In this document: positions 23,637 through 35,862 of the stretch, one piece after another
Layout: every line of letters starts with the position of its first letter
How positions within the stretch are numbered: position 1 is the first letter of the stretch
NCBI GenBank assembly: GCA_001630475.1
Contig: KV419427.1
Coordinates: 187,629 to 251,628 of the forward strand
Length of the DNA stretch: 64,000 nucleotides
Direction of reading: 5' to 3'
Origin: Sistotremastrum niveocremeum HHB9708
Lineage: Eukaryota; Basidiomycota; Agaricomycetes; Sistotremastrales; Sistotremastraceae
Program-made: the position numbers and the translations under genes
Notes under the pieces: generated by a model
What the model saw: the letters and a program-made list of their open reading frames with translations, nothing else
What the model was told of the DNA's origin: nothing
Database searches by the model: none

Positions 23637-26600
23637 CAGCGAAACAGAGAGAGAATGCCTGGTTGGAAAAGAAAAAAGGTGAAAGGTCGTGAACGAGCAG
23701 AGAGACGAAGACGATGGTGGTCAAGAGCAAAGAGAGTGGGAGACCCACTTGACTGAGCCGGGGAAGCTGGCCAAGCGAAGAATTATCTCTGCTCTTTTTG
23801 CAGGCACGTTTGCGGCCCCAATTGGTCCGAATTTCCTCTTTCGGCTGCGGCATCATATCGGAAACGGCCGGAACTAGAGGCAATTGCCACTCCGAATTCC
23901 GAATATTGCCTTTTCAGGAAATCCCCCACCTCGAGGGTCGCGGCACGCCGTGCCCTCAACCCAAGGCATAGGCCGCCATGAACGGTCATGACCGAGCAGC
24001 CTGCTCGAACGTTGAGAGTACGTACATCGCTCATTCGCATCCAAAGGTCGACGTTCTCCCGCATGCGTTCAGCGGGGAAATGCTCTCTAAGTATGTCACG
24101 TGAGGGCTCTAAGAAGATTGAAAGAATGCGCCTTTCAAATGGGACGATCGCTGGTAATTTGAGAGCACGCAATCAGCGGACCAATTTATTACTCTCTGCA
24201 TCAATCGCACGGTAGCGATTTGCTCTCTTCGAAGTAGCGTTGAATAAGAGCCCAGTACCCTGCAGTTCTCCACCGTACATCTTCTCCGGTTTCAACGTGT
24301 CTTCATTTGCTCCCGGACCTCCTCCACAATGCCTTTCTTATCATTACCGCCCGTTCGTCGTGCGATCGTTGCTTCAGTCTTTGGTTGCGAACCTCCATTT
24401 CCGAGCCTAAAGTTCGAGATTCCATCCGCCACATGGGCCGTATCAGTTGGCATGCGTACAATGAACGATCGACGAATGTGGTAAGGCTATAGAATGCTGA
24501 CAAGATACCGCAACTATTAGGCCGTCTATCACTTCAAGCTCCTTGATATCGCCTTGGGGGCGTCAAATCCCCCATTCTGCCGAGTCCGAGTCTGCAAGGT
24601 CTGTTTGATCAATGTACTTGAACCTAGGGTTTTGCCGTGATAGACAGTACGAACTGCTTCGAACACGTTGTAACGGCATATGAAGATACCGTCATACAGG
24701 TTCTCCCTTCCAAGTTCTTGTCTTAAACAGCTCAGCAACTGACAACACCCCTCAGCAGTCACGTACGTCCAGCGCGCCGCTGCGGACCTTGTGAGAATCG
24801 TTCCCTCTCTTTGAGGCATTTCGGCGCCTCCCCTTCGATGTTATGGATCGTCACTTCACTTGTCCAGGCACCAATTGTCATTTCTACATGCGGAAGGCGC
24901 CCAGGTGCCCTCTTGTCTAAGGCACGTCTCCAGCACCACCATTCGCCTCTCGATTGTCAAACTCAGGTGGGCTCAACTTTCTGCAGAATCCTACTGCTTC
25001 GTGTTTCCAGGGGTGACAGGAAGTGCACCTCGATAATAGTGAGCCCACCAAGCAGGCTATGCTTTACGTCAGTGAAGGGCAACATTTGATACGGAAGCAC
25101 AGCCATCCGTATATGACTGAAGCGACATCAGAACGTGTAAGACCAGACACGTCTCGAATAGTCGAACAATCATTCCGGAAGCAATTTCGACTCACTCCGC
25201 TCGGATATACGTGGAGTCTGGGAGTTCTTACCTTTTCGGGCAGTTTTTCTCCCAAATGTTGATCATACGCAACTCGGAGTCAGCCACGGAATCCTACCTC
25301 TCCTGGGTTTGCTCTTATCAGAAGCACTGTCGCGGAGCTTTGCACGTCAAGATTTGGGTACAGCGTCTGTACTCTACAACGTTGCACTGACGGCATCCGA
25401 GGGTTTCGAGGAGTGGCTCCTGTTACTTCACCCAGGTCACTTGAGCTGTGTGGCTCTTCAAAGATGCGCTTGTCCAATTTGGTCTTCTTCCCTACGGGCG
25501 GCGGTAGCTGATAACGGTTAACTTGCCTATCGTGGGACTCCGACGTTTCGACAAGAGTCGCGAAAGGCGCCAGCGGATTTCAAAACCGATCTTCCACTGA
25601 CTAAACCGTCGAGATTCTTCCTTTGACTTCCGCATCGTATTCTTCCGAGATGAAATGTCCGGTGCCAATCGTGAGTCCTGCTTTTGACGCTAGACAGAAG
25701 CTTCTTGTCCCTGGCTGCCAGATCTGATCGGGCACGTGACAACTCAGGCTACCTGTAGCTGCGAACTCAGATCTGGCTTCGCACAAACACTGCACTGTAA
25801 CTCTGGAAGCTGGACTGTCTCTTCGATTCTGCGCGTCGGAAGATTGTGGAGCATATTATAGAAGATGCTACACCTACTGGAAGCTGAGTGTATCGGAGCC
25901 CAGCTTCTCTTATCATGAGAAGTACACAAAATACAAATACAAGTAACATCAATCACCGTTGTACTAGCTAGTGAAACATGATCAAGACAGAGGCTTCAAG
26001 ACTCCCCCACTATCATCTTTCTGGCATGTGAGAGACTGGTAAATAAAATGAATGCCGTTATCACGTAAGCTGCTACCCTGATGCGATAATTGTACGATCG
26101 GCGGTCTTCCGTCGACCCTGCACTCGATAAAGCAGTGCAAATCCGGGGATGTCGGTAACTCGCTTCGGGAGGATGGGTCACCGGTGCGCATGTGGCGGAC
26201 CATGACCAGTGATCAGCACTCCTGGAAAATTTGCTGCCAGGCTTCGAGTCAGAGTTGATCTCCCCAACAACACACCACGAAGATATTTTGCAGGTTCCAG
26301 ATTTGCATTCATAGATATCAGTAGATGGGGCAATCGAAATGGGGCGAAACATTACTCGCATAGTGCCCTTGATGGTGGTGTGGCCACTGACGAGTCATTT
26401 TGCACGATCACGCGTGTATTTTTTGGTGTCGGCGGAGGGAGTTTTCGAGAGTACTGCACCGGCAAAGATTGGGGTTGTCATGCTTGTCACCATACTGCGT
26501 TAGTACGGCGTTCTTTTGCCGGGCGAACTGTAAGCCAGGACACATCCCAAACACAACGACACATAATAAGAGAGGGGAGAGGCAATTCTGTGGTAATAAG

Positions 26601-26901
26601 CCTCGTTATTGAGGAAGATTTCCAATGGAACAAGTGTGGGAATTTTGCTGCACAGTATCTCATTGAACGGCCCTATTTCACAGGTAAGAAGTCGAATTGG
26701 CCCGCGACGGTCACTATTTTATTTCGCTGATTCTATTTTTCCTTCAAATATTCGGTAACATCGGATCGTTGTGAACACGCCGTGATAGGATACGCAAGTT
26801 TTGTTACTTAGTAATAGTACATCGTGGAGTCAGCATACACAACATTGATCTGGGCAAGGAGGATGAATGCATCGCACAATGGATTTTTCAACACGTCAGG
26901 G
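23637..26901. other. 3.3-kb gene-poor stretch
   Basis: The left end is the promoter of the GATA gene and includes a TCCGAATTCCGA repeat near 23886. The rest holds only short, overlapping frames of 60-170 codons (the longest at 26209-26730) with no domain, no paralog in the window and no consistent splicing. It may be decayed sequence or contain an unrecognised gene. Confidence 0.35.
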
Positions 26902-28715
26902 CTAGTCCGATATGAATACAGGATGTGACTTTGCTTCAGGCGGCGCATAGGAAGGTATTTGAGGGCGGAGCGGGGTTGCGATAATTTCGACTTCTTGTTG
27001 AATCAAGGCGACGTCCTCAGGACGTGCCAACTCCAGCCCAGCACACCTCCATGGGAACAAAACGACGTAATACTATATGTCGTCAGATGTTGAGTGGAAA
27101 TATTGCGCCATGCACCGTAACTGACCTTCAAGGCAAACTTTCCGAACGAAAGACTGGGGGCTAAGGAGCTATCCAGAGCGATCTCAGCCGAGAAGGTGAC
27201 GCCTTCACTTATTGCTTGGGAGTTGGGAGATAACCACGTGGATGCAGAACGCGCCACTTTTCTGCCGCAAGTCTTGCTGCGTCGAGTTGATATGATTTCC
27301 GACTTTAGATTTCGTTGTTCTTGCTGGATAAGGCAGAGACGTGGGACGCCGGGTGCTGATAGAAGCTGGATCACGTCCGGATTGTGCGAGGTGATCGTTA
27401 GTCGGAGCGGAATATGCGTCATTCTAGAATATACCAACTGATCAAGCATTCAGGAAATCAGGTTATATTGTCTTGGAGAGAAAGGGGAGCTTACTGGCTT
27501 TGCCAGGTATAGCTAGAAACGGTGAGGTCATAATCATGGTCGAGTGAATGCTGGGCTCACTTTAGAGCATATCCTTGCAGTACCAGACCGACAAGAGTCG
27601 TACGTCTCGGCGGCCGGACATTCGTACCATCCGGAGTTCTCAGCATATAAGGAAGGCATTGTCGATCTATTGCTGTAGGCCTGTAGCATCCGTGGCACAG
27701 GGTTTGGGGGGATCGGAAATGGGAGAAACCAACATGGTCGATTAAACCTGGTCATTCATGAGTTCTAGAGGACCGATCAAAACTGAGTATACTGACTCAA
27801 TTCTCGGCTTAAAACTTCCTCTCTTGATCGTCACATGAATGTCGTATGTGACAGAAAACACAGAACCTCGAAAGGATGCAGGCAATGATGCCCATCCTGG
27901 TTGCTCAGAGTTATTATGCAAGTTTGGGAGATCCATGGAGAATGGCAAGTAATTCGGACACAGCTCGTCGAGATCATCCGTATACAAAACGCTCTCGTGA
28001 TCTATTATTGGGATCTCTGGTTCGCTCGATCTTGTATCTTCTAAGCGAATATTATACGGGTTTTGTTTGTGTAATAGCAAACCTCGGAACTGATAACATT
28101 TAATACGTGGTATCCTGAGACCATCATGATGCTTACTGAAATTGAGATTTTGCGAATGTCTCTCATAGTAGGAAGTGTAAGAGATCCTTTCAGTTCTTGA
28201 CCTTCGACGAGAATAGGAAGTGAAGTCGATGACGAAGCAAAACTGTGGATACAAAAGATGATCGATCTTTCCTTGAGATCTGAATGTTGGACTAGTGCTG
28301 GTAGAGGTGCTGCAATGAAGCCAGCTTCATGTACAATTGTCGGATGGGGGACAGCGGCAGATGACGCCGACGTGGAAACCTCGTGACGCTCTACATATGC
28401 TGGTGGCAGGCTCAATACTGAGTTCATCGCAGCCGGTAGATGAATTTCACTCTGGTGTCCATATGAAGGCGGACTTTCCATAAGAGTGGATTCACTCGCG
28501 CGACTGTTCAAATATAAAGAGGTCGAGAGTCGCTCCGAGTTGGTTTGTAGGAAATTCGAGAGAGGGCATTGCGTTCTCTGGTGCTCTGCATCTGGATTGC
28601 GAACAACGTAAGAAGGCTGCCATAAGATCGGATCAGACATCGATTCGTTCAATGAATCCGCAGGTGAAAATGTAGGTGCAGTAGCAACGTTGGAACCATT
28701 GAGTTGCATCGTCAT
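26902..28715 (-). CDS. alpha-arrestin-like protein ARR2
   Basis: ART/ARRDC-family adaptor that probably recruits a NEDD4-type ubiquitin ligase to membrane proteins. The disordered N-terminus carries two PPxY motifs, PPSY and PPAY. Arrestin-N strands follow (LPILVEGQELKGSLTLP, LPASFRGSVFSVTYDIH), then RPCWFLPFPIPP, GWYECPAAET, and the C domain (SRMTHIPLRLTITSHNP, PRLCLIQQEQ). It ends with YYVVLFPWRCAGLELARPED and a short tail finishing at 26902. At least five short introns are inferred. It is adjacent to ARR3 in the same orientation, so the pair is a tandem duplication. Confidence 0.75.
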
Positions 28716-29550
28716 CCTCGGACTGACAGTCAGGTCAAAGGTTGAGACTATACAGGATATCCGTGATAGCGGGGTCCCACAAAATAGGAGACCAAATAGA
28801 AGTCAGTGCACAGCTGATGCGTAAGCGTCTCACCTGGCGAAGAACAAATGCGAGTGTAGCACCGGTTCAATCTGATGTTTCTTGATATCTCTGAATTCCG
28901 AAGAACATCGTGTGAGTATCACTTCGTCGTGGAGTCATTCCGTGACTGATTACAGTAACTTCCTAGGCAACATTCGCACTGGCAGTGTCAAATCACGCTG
29001 GAAGCTCAGGGTGAGTCAGAGTCTCAGAAAAATCTCGAAAAATTGATGACCCCTGAGGCAGAAAAAATTGTGCTTTATCCCCGTAAGATCGAAGTGGATT
29101 TAAACATCCAGAGACACTCTTCACAATTCTTTCCTCAGAGATGTTACATCCAGTCAAGTTGTAGCCTGATTAGGAAAGCCTCTTGAGACGCGACCGAACG
29201 AACAAACAATATACAACAAAGATCGTACCCCCTATCCTCCGCCATTAGGCCGGTTTTCGAATTTGTATCAGGCCGAAAGTTCAGTATTTAGCTCAGAACT
29301 ATCATCACCGCGAGAGGTCCGCATTCGGAACACCCATGGACATACCGCGACGGGCAGCCCCACACTGCACAAGAACAACTTCGATCACAGCCACGAAAAA
29401 GCCACACTGGCGGCGACGTATCAAAAAACTGACGGTGGAGTACAGAAGGTATCCCAAAATTAATAGTATTATTATCAGCGTAGGCATGAACTATCAGCTC
29501 ACAAGGGGGGTTTTCTTTTCTTTTCTTGGAAAGTCCAGAGTGACGAGAGA
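28716..29550. other. spacer between ARR2 and ARR3
   Basis: This is the promoter of ARR2 (minus strand) and the 3' flank of ARR3. A 66-codon plus-strand frame at 29263 has no recognisable domain. Nothing else is supported. Confidence 0.35.
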
Positions 29551-31124
29551 TTATGGGGGAATAGAAGAATCTAGGGCATCGAGCAAGCTCTGGTTCTGCA
29601 GCACTACCCGGTGTGATTTCGCTCCTTCGGGAGCGAAAGATGGAATATTAGGCAGAAGATGTGTAGCGATGATGGTCACTTCTTGCTGGATCAAAGCTAT
29701 GTCTTCGGATCGTGCCAATTCCAAACCCGCACATTTCCACGGGAATAAAACGACGTAATACTATGATAGAGAAGGATGAGTTTAACGAGTGCTGAGAGGA
29801 GTGCTGAGCGGTATACCTTCATGCAATATTGATCAAAGGACAAACTTGGGGCAAGAGAGCGATCGAGTGCTATTTCGCCGGCGAAAGTGACGATTTTCGT
29901 AGAAATATCTGACTGGGAGGATAACCACGTTGAGGCGGAGCACGCGACACGTCTTGGACAATATTTATTTCCCTGAGTCGAGATGACTTCCGCCTGGGAC
30001 GCCGATCTGTCATCGCTGCATTGTTCTTCTTGGACTAAGCAAAGACGGGGCAAGCCTGGTGAGGATAATAATTGAATTATCTCTGCATTATTCGAGGTAA
30101 CGGACAGTCGGAGTGGAATGTGGCCTATACGGGAGTAAACAAGCTGTCGATGAATTAGGCGAATATAGCAAAGGGCTTCATGCAATAGCTTACGGGCTCT
30201 GGGAGATATAGCTAATGGAAGAGCATTTCATAATAGTGTTTATCGATAGAAAGTCAACTCACTTTTGACGATATTTTTCCTGAACCTGATCGACACGTCC
30301 CATAGGTCTCTGCTATCGAGCATTCATACCACCCCGTCTCGGGAGAGATGCTTGTAGGTAACGGAAGTCGGTGCATGTACGAATTAAGCATGTTCTGTGT
30401 CGGACTGGTAGGTATTGGGCAGCGAAGAAGGCCACAGGGACGGGTGATTCTGAGAAGAAAAGGAATATTAGTGTAGTCCCAAAGAGCTACGATGCACCAA
30501 CTCGATTTTGGATTTAAACCCACTCCGCTTGATCTTCAGATGTAGCTCGTATGTGATCGAAAATTTGGATCCTCGGAAGGATGAAGGTAACGCTTTGGAG
30601 TCGGCTGTTGTGGTAGGCACTTTTATCACGAAGGACATTTGAGTTGGACACTCGCTGGATCTAATCCACGAGTATAGGACAGATTCTACTTCGATGATGG
30701 GGGCTGTCTCGTATATTGCTGCGACGGTGCTCGGGCTTTGCTTTGACTGCAGGAAACCGCGAAACTAATGGCAAGTCAGAGTCATGTTTACAGATTAACG
30801 ACCACTTACTGTGATTGAGACTTTGCGGACGCCTTCAACGTAAGGAAGGGAGACGTTGCCGACAATATCTTGACCTTGCACGAAGATTGGAAGTCCACTG
30901 GATGAAGACGAGTAGCTTGCCACGCTAAGGACGATGGACCCCGCCTGTACTTCCCGTGTTGCATAATGCTGGACTGGATTTGGGAGAGGTGCCATCACAA
31001 AACCCCGGATTTGATTTTCTTGGTCATTTCCTCGGTGATTCAGACTACTGATAGATTCCTCCCCTTCGTTTGGAAAATTCTCCTGTTCTTCGTACGCCGG
31101 CGGAAGGTATCCATCTGGAATCAT
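29551..31124 (-). CDS. alpha-arrestin-like protein ARR3
   Basis: Third arrestin paralog. It starts MIPDGYLPPAYEEQ with one PPxY (PPAY) near the N-terminus, although the same frame stays open upstream (an LPPYSR stretch), so the true start may be earlier. Arrestin-N: GLPIFVQGQDIVGNVSLP and LPSSFRGSKFSITYELH. Middle: RPCGLLRCPIP, GWYECSIAETYGTC. Arrestin-C: SRIGHIPLRLSVTSNN, PRLCLVQEEQ. The final exon is YYVVLFPWKCAGLELARSED, ending IPP. It is colinear with ARR2 along its length. Confidence 0.75.
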
Positions 31125-31836
31125 CGATGCTCTATCGCGGGAATAGGGAGGGAGAGAATTTCGAGAGGGAAGGATACTTGGACTCCCGCACGCCTCCAGA
31201 CTGTCCGCCGGGCATGTCGGTAGTGGTTTTCAGATCTGACGATTATTTGGATTGAAGACACCATTGGGCTGTATCAGAGGATGGAGGTTCGCGAGAAGAT
31301 GTGTGTCGGATGCTGTAGCTGCGACCATGAGCGTAGTCGCCAAGATGCAAGTTGGGTTTTCGGCCAAGAGTACTAGTGACTATGAAAATCCTTGTGGTCA
31401 AACTTCTGGGCGGCATTCGAGCTATTCAAGCTGCAGGTCCTCGGCAGACAAGGATTTCCTGGATCATCTGAATGAGCCATGTTGCACCATTGATCCTATC
31501 GCACATATCACTCCACGAAATTGGCGAAATGGGTACAATGTCAGGTTGCGCCATGTGTAACCGCAGGGCCATTTGTAGTACTTATCAGGGCCCCAGTCCC
31601 TTCTCGAGGCTCAAGAGAATAGCATAGCGGGATCAAAAGAGTTTACACTTTGGGAGCAGGCCCTTGATAGCAATGATAGGAACACTGTTGCGAGGACGAA
31701 TGAAGCAAGCACAAAAGAAACATCTCCAAATAGGGAATCGCAAGTTCGCAACGACTCCGATCAACCCGTTTTGACCACAAGGCAAACATATTCAGCGCTC
31801 AGCGCTCAGCCCTGACATTACATTCATCTTTCGTCC
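31125..31836. other. intergenic upstream of ARR3 and the next gene
   Basis: Divergent promoter region. It includes the open frame that may extend the ARR3 N-terminus (to about 31220) and a near-duplicate 'cagcgctcagcgctcagc' at about 31793-31810. No gene is supported. Confidence 0.35.
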
Positions 31837-32031
31837 ATGGAGGCGTCTCTGGAGGCGTCTATGAAGGCGGTGGAAGCCTTATACCTGTCTGAGTCCGGCT
31901 GTGATGATTGCGTTCATGAAGTTCGTCTTTTATCCATTTTCTCAAGTTATTTCTGCTCGAGTTCTCATATTCTCGAAATGTATATTTAGAGGTCATATGA
32001 ACTCGGCGGCTTTCTATTTTCTGCAGAAGCC

Positions 32032-32535
32032 ATGGTAGAGTACTTCAAACGTGAAATACTCTGCGACCCTCTGGCCAAAATGTCGAGGAACCAGATGAGC
32101 GATGTTGCGGGGGTCGTGACCAGGACACTCAAGAAAAAATCGGGCCTCTCTTTTCTCAACTCTCATTTTATACGGCAAGAGGGACAGTACCTCATTTCCT
32201 TCTTTCGACGAAATCCATGGCTACCAGACGGCGAAACCTGGACACCAGCTGAGCTTCGCTCCAAGGAATCCTTCAACGCTGCAGTAAAGCAGTTGGAGCT
32301 CGAGCTGAAGAACATACGCGATGCTCCTTATGAGGAACAGTGGTACATTATCAATCCAGCAAAACAGACTGCAGATGCAATCGCTGAAGCCAAAGTTTGG
32401 GCAGAGTGTCGGAAAAACGAAGGGATAATACCACCAATCGTTTTTGAAATCATGTTCGAGGCTCTGGACACGTCTCTCAGGAGGGCCGACGGGGAGGTGG
32501 ATGAGGAAACGATCGGGGATGGGGAAGCGGATTAA
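32032..32535 (+). CDS. hypothetical protein
   Basis: Open frame of 167 codons starting MVEYFKREILCDPLAKM, with a charged helical composition and the segment NPWLPDGETWTPAEL. The C-terminus is acidic. An upstream exon starting at 31837 (MEASLEASMKAVEALY) is likely, because a splice acceptor 'tttctgcag' lies just before this frame, but the join could not be fixed: the obvious phase-0 donor would put a stop in frame. No family is recognised. Confidence 0.5.
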   Translation: MVEYFKREILCDPLAKMSRNQMSDVAGVVTRTLKKKSGLSFLNSHFIRQEGQYLISFFRRNPWLPDGETWTPAELRSKESFNAAVKQLELELKNIRDAPYEEQWYIINPAKQTADAIAEAKVWAECRKNEGIIPPIVFEIMFEALDTSLRRADGEVDEETIGDGEAD

Positions 32536-34075
32536 AAAGCAGACCATTCCCTCACGCATAAGCATAAGCGGCATAACACATCTTCCCTTCATCTTGCGGG
32601 TGAGCCACACCAATAATCATCATACCCAACTTGATTTTTCTCTTGTTTATCGAACAGGGGGACGTGGACATAACGTCAAACAGGCCCAAAATTCCAAGAG
32701 TTCTTGGGTTTTTTTCGCGTGGGCTTTGCAATCGGTATCCTCGGTGATCTCGGCCTTGAAATCTTGCACCTCGAGGAGAAGAGTTCTGGGGCCGTCTCTA
32801 GGTTGCATGTTCAATTGTTTTGATCTGTCGCCTAGGGTCTTATGCCCACTCCCAATTCTTGGCAGGTCTTCGTTGCTCTGCTCAACAACTCACGTGAAGA
32901 GCTCGAGTCTCCGGAGCGCTTGGAACCTGGCAATCATTGGACTCATGTTTGTGATGTCTCTGATGAAACATGAACTTGCCTCAAGACATGCCGTGCGTCC
33001 TCGTGGACTGGCAACCTCCCGGGCTCTACTTTATACCCATTCCCGGGTCAAATCACAATCCGCTGTCGATAGCACACGAGCTTGTCCTGTTCACATGGAA
33101 GAACTCGCACCCCTGGGGTCAGGGCAGTCTTCTACGGTTGAGAGCATGTGAAGATAGTCGCGTCACCGGAAACCCCTTGCTAACAGTCGTTTCCATGGCT
33201 TCAGGATGCCCTTTAAGCTTGAGGGTCTAAACCTATTAAGCACAATTCTGTTCTCATGCTGCCATCACTGTTCCATCTTCCGCAATCACCCGCAATCACC
33301 CGCAATCTCACAGGCATCATGTGCGTCGATAATGATCTGCTACTGTGCTTTTTACCCGGAGCCCTGGTTCCAGCATCTGGAACCATTGCCGCTGTGCAAC
33401 TGGCTCATCCATGCTGCTGTCCACAGCCTCTTTGATATTTTGTCTGCGCTGGGAGCCGATGTACTATGTTACATGGTGCTATCATCGGCTAAGGGAATGA
33501 CTCCTGAAACCTGACTGTTCGGCCGACAATTTCTATCAGAATTAAGAGCACGAGTTGTTGAACCTATAGTCATGAAATGGTTATGGATTTTTTTCGAGTT
33601 TTGTATATCTCGATGAGGATCTCTGTCTGCCTTTCCTTCGCCTGACCGGGAACTTTCATTGTCTGGTCCTGCAGCTGCAAGACTAATACTACATCCTCGC
33701 AAATATAGAATGGTTCCGCTGGAATATGCGTTGAGCCGATCGGTACCTCCCGGAGATCTTCGGCCATATGAATTTTCTGCCGAAAATCATGCTTCATGTC
33801 TGACTCTTGAGTTTGACATGCTGGGCCCATACTTCGGTGACTCAAAACCAACAAGGCATGCGCACTTGCCATCATGTTCATTTTCTTAGTCAGCCACCCA
33901 TAGCGCACGGACGGGAGACACTAAGACCGGTTGCTTACATAATACCGAATGCACCCGCTGAATTGATCCCATAGACGCCCAACCCCAAAGCCAGAGATAT
34001 GGTATTAAATCGCCAGATCTCGAGGCCTTTCTCCCGCGCCTTCTCTGCCCCTTCCATAGCCCGTACCTCCTCACC
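32536..34075. other. stretch without a supported gene
   Basis: A 10-nt unit (ccgcaatcac) is repeated about three times at about 33280-33310. Frames on both strands (for example 33570-33908 minus) show no domain. The last 100 nt or so are the promoter of the next gene. Confidence 0.35.
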
Positions 34076-35080
34076 ATGGCTGCTCTGGACTCGCCCACCA
34101 GAAAAACGCCTCCTCTTCCGACGGAAATACTCGCTGAAATCGTCATACTTACAATGGCAAAGGCACGAGGCACCCAGCTGCAGGACGAGTTCTCGTTCCC
34201 TGCAAAGGGGGGGATTATGATGCTCGTTGGGATGTTGAATGCTTGTAAACGGTTTAGAGCGATTGTGCTGAGGGAATGGTTCTCTACGCTACGAGTTTCG
34301 CTCAGAGATTGGGAGTACATAGATACCAGACTTTCATCAGCTGTCCTGCCTCATGCAAGGTCACTCCATTTGATCGTTCTTCGCACGTTTCATTGATCAT
34401 GATTATCAGATCTCTATATTGTCTGGAGTACGGCATGAAATCCGTCGAATTCATGTGGAAACTCCCCGCCCTTAAATCTGTATCTTTCCCCGTCGGCTTG
34501 CGCTATCGGTCCATTTCCTCGTTCCCACCTACCCTCGAGATATTGGAATGTAGACTTGTTGATCAAGTCTCCACCGATCTTTTATCTCTAATCGCAAACT
34601 CCCTCCCCTCCCTCCGATCTCTCCGTCTAGACTGCGGAGACCAAGGACCCCATCAGCCAATTTGCGACGACGAATGTCAAGATGCTCGTCAACTGGGGGT
34701 TCGTTACCTACTCCCACTACTTGCATCTTTCAGTCCTTGACATTCCACAGATCGAATTCGCACAAGCATTGAAACCTCTCACGAAGCTCCGAACACTCTC
34801 ACTCGACGTTACATTAACTCCGGATGGCTATCCCGCCGGTCATGACGAAACTTGTCAATACCGGTGTTCATCTTGTTGGGAATCGAAGAAGGAGGAGAGT
34901 CATGAGAATGAACTCGTTGCATCGGAGGAGATCGCCAATGTATTACCAGCTCTCGAGCTTCTTGAATGGTCCCTTTGGATCCGACAACCCAAAGAGTTGA
35001 AGACTCGCATTGAAGTCAAACGTGGATCCAAGTTGACGCTAAAATCCACCGCCGTTCCTTATATCATGTACCCGGAATGA
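34076..35080 (+). CDS. F-box-like leucine-rich protein
   Basis: Predicted cytosolic or nuclear F-box-like protein, distinct from the F1-F5 family. The N-terminus LPTEILAEIVILTMAKA, then NACKRFRAIVLREWF, fits the degenerate F-box of agaricomycete F-box/LRR proteins. Downstream, repeats such as LPALKSVSFPVGLRYRS, LEILECRLVDQ, LPSLRSLRLDCG and LTKLRTLSLDVTL are LRR-like. Two introns are needed: one after HAR (donor gtcact near 34360) and one before IEFAQALKPL. It ends at MYPE. The second junction could be placed differently. Confidence 0.6.
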
Positions 35081-35483
35081 GGCTGAGGCCAATATGCCTC
35101 TCCCCTCAAACAAATATTTTTTGAATTTAAACATGGATGTAAATGTAAATGTACTGTTGTATGTAGATTAGCACAATGTAACACCAAAGCCGATTAAACT
35201 CACGTTGTTGAATCGTTGTCTACACCTCGATAAACTGATGTGCCCAGTATTCTCGGACTGCCATTTTCATCATGCGCTGATTATTGACCGGATCCGCCAA
35301 GTCAACATCGCGAGGCCCGACCCGCAGGTTCGTCGATTCTGACCGGGCCATATGTTATGATCGCAGTCACAACACATTGTCGAACATATTGAGTCCATAA
35401 AATCGTGACCAATGTCTGAGCCAACACCGACGAAAAGGTCGAAAGGCCAGCCGGCGTCGCTGACTCGCAGGCCGCCCCAGTTT
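35081..35483. other. intergenic, two 3' ends
   Basis: Convergent 3' flanks of the F-box-like gene and the RNase P/MRP subunit gene. No further feature is seen. Confidence 0.35.
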
Positions 35484-35862
35484 TCAATCTTCATTCAGAT
35501 TCGGCACCGTCACTCCCTCAGGAACAACATCCTCCAACCGATCCGAGCTCTGCACCAAACTCAACCTCATAGGCGAAGTCACAACAACCGCAGCCTTAAC
35601 AGCCTGCGCATCCCTTTCACCACCCCCCAAGTCAGAACATCCACTCATCCCAAAAGTATCGAGGAACATACGGTTCACCCACGCGAACAATAACTTCATC
35701 TCCCTTCTCTGAGATCCAGAGAACGTCGATATATGTCCTCGCTCGACTTGTTCCGAATAGTTTTGCGAGGGCGTCTTCGAGGGCTTTGGATATTCTTGAA
35801 GCGTGTTCGTTGGGGGGATTGACACTGAGTCGCAGAAAGTGATATTCTGTCCACTTTCCCAT
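35484..35862 (-). CDS. RNase P/MRP subunit, POP5/RPP14 family
   Basis: Small nuclear or nucleolar protein of the RNase P and RNase MRP ribonucleoproteins, which process the 5' ends of pre-tRNA and pre-rRNA. The protein starts MGKWTEYHFLRLSVN and has the family helix ISKALEDALAKLFGTS, the strand YIDVLWIS, then VIVRVGEPDAQAVKAAV and SPMRLSLVQSSDRLEDV. One short intron (GTATGT donor, within the GEP-DAQ junction) joins the two exons in phase. About 107 residues, which is short but complete for the family. It is more like RPP14 than POP5 in its short tail, but the assignment between them is uncertain. Confidence 0.7.

Noticed and set aside
33280-33312. Short tandem of ccgcaatcac as a possible CRISPR-like or satellite array
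   Set aside because: Only about three units, no spacers and no further copies nearby.
33886-34320. 144-codon minus-strand frame
   Set aside because: It lies antisense to the start of the F-box-like gene, whose sense translation has family features, while this one has none.
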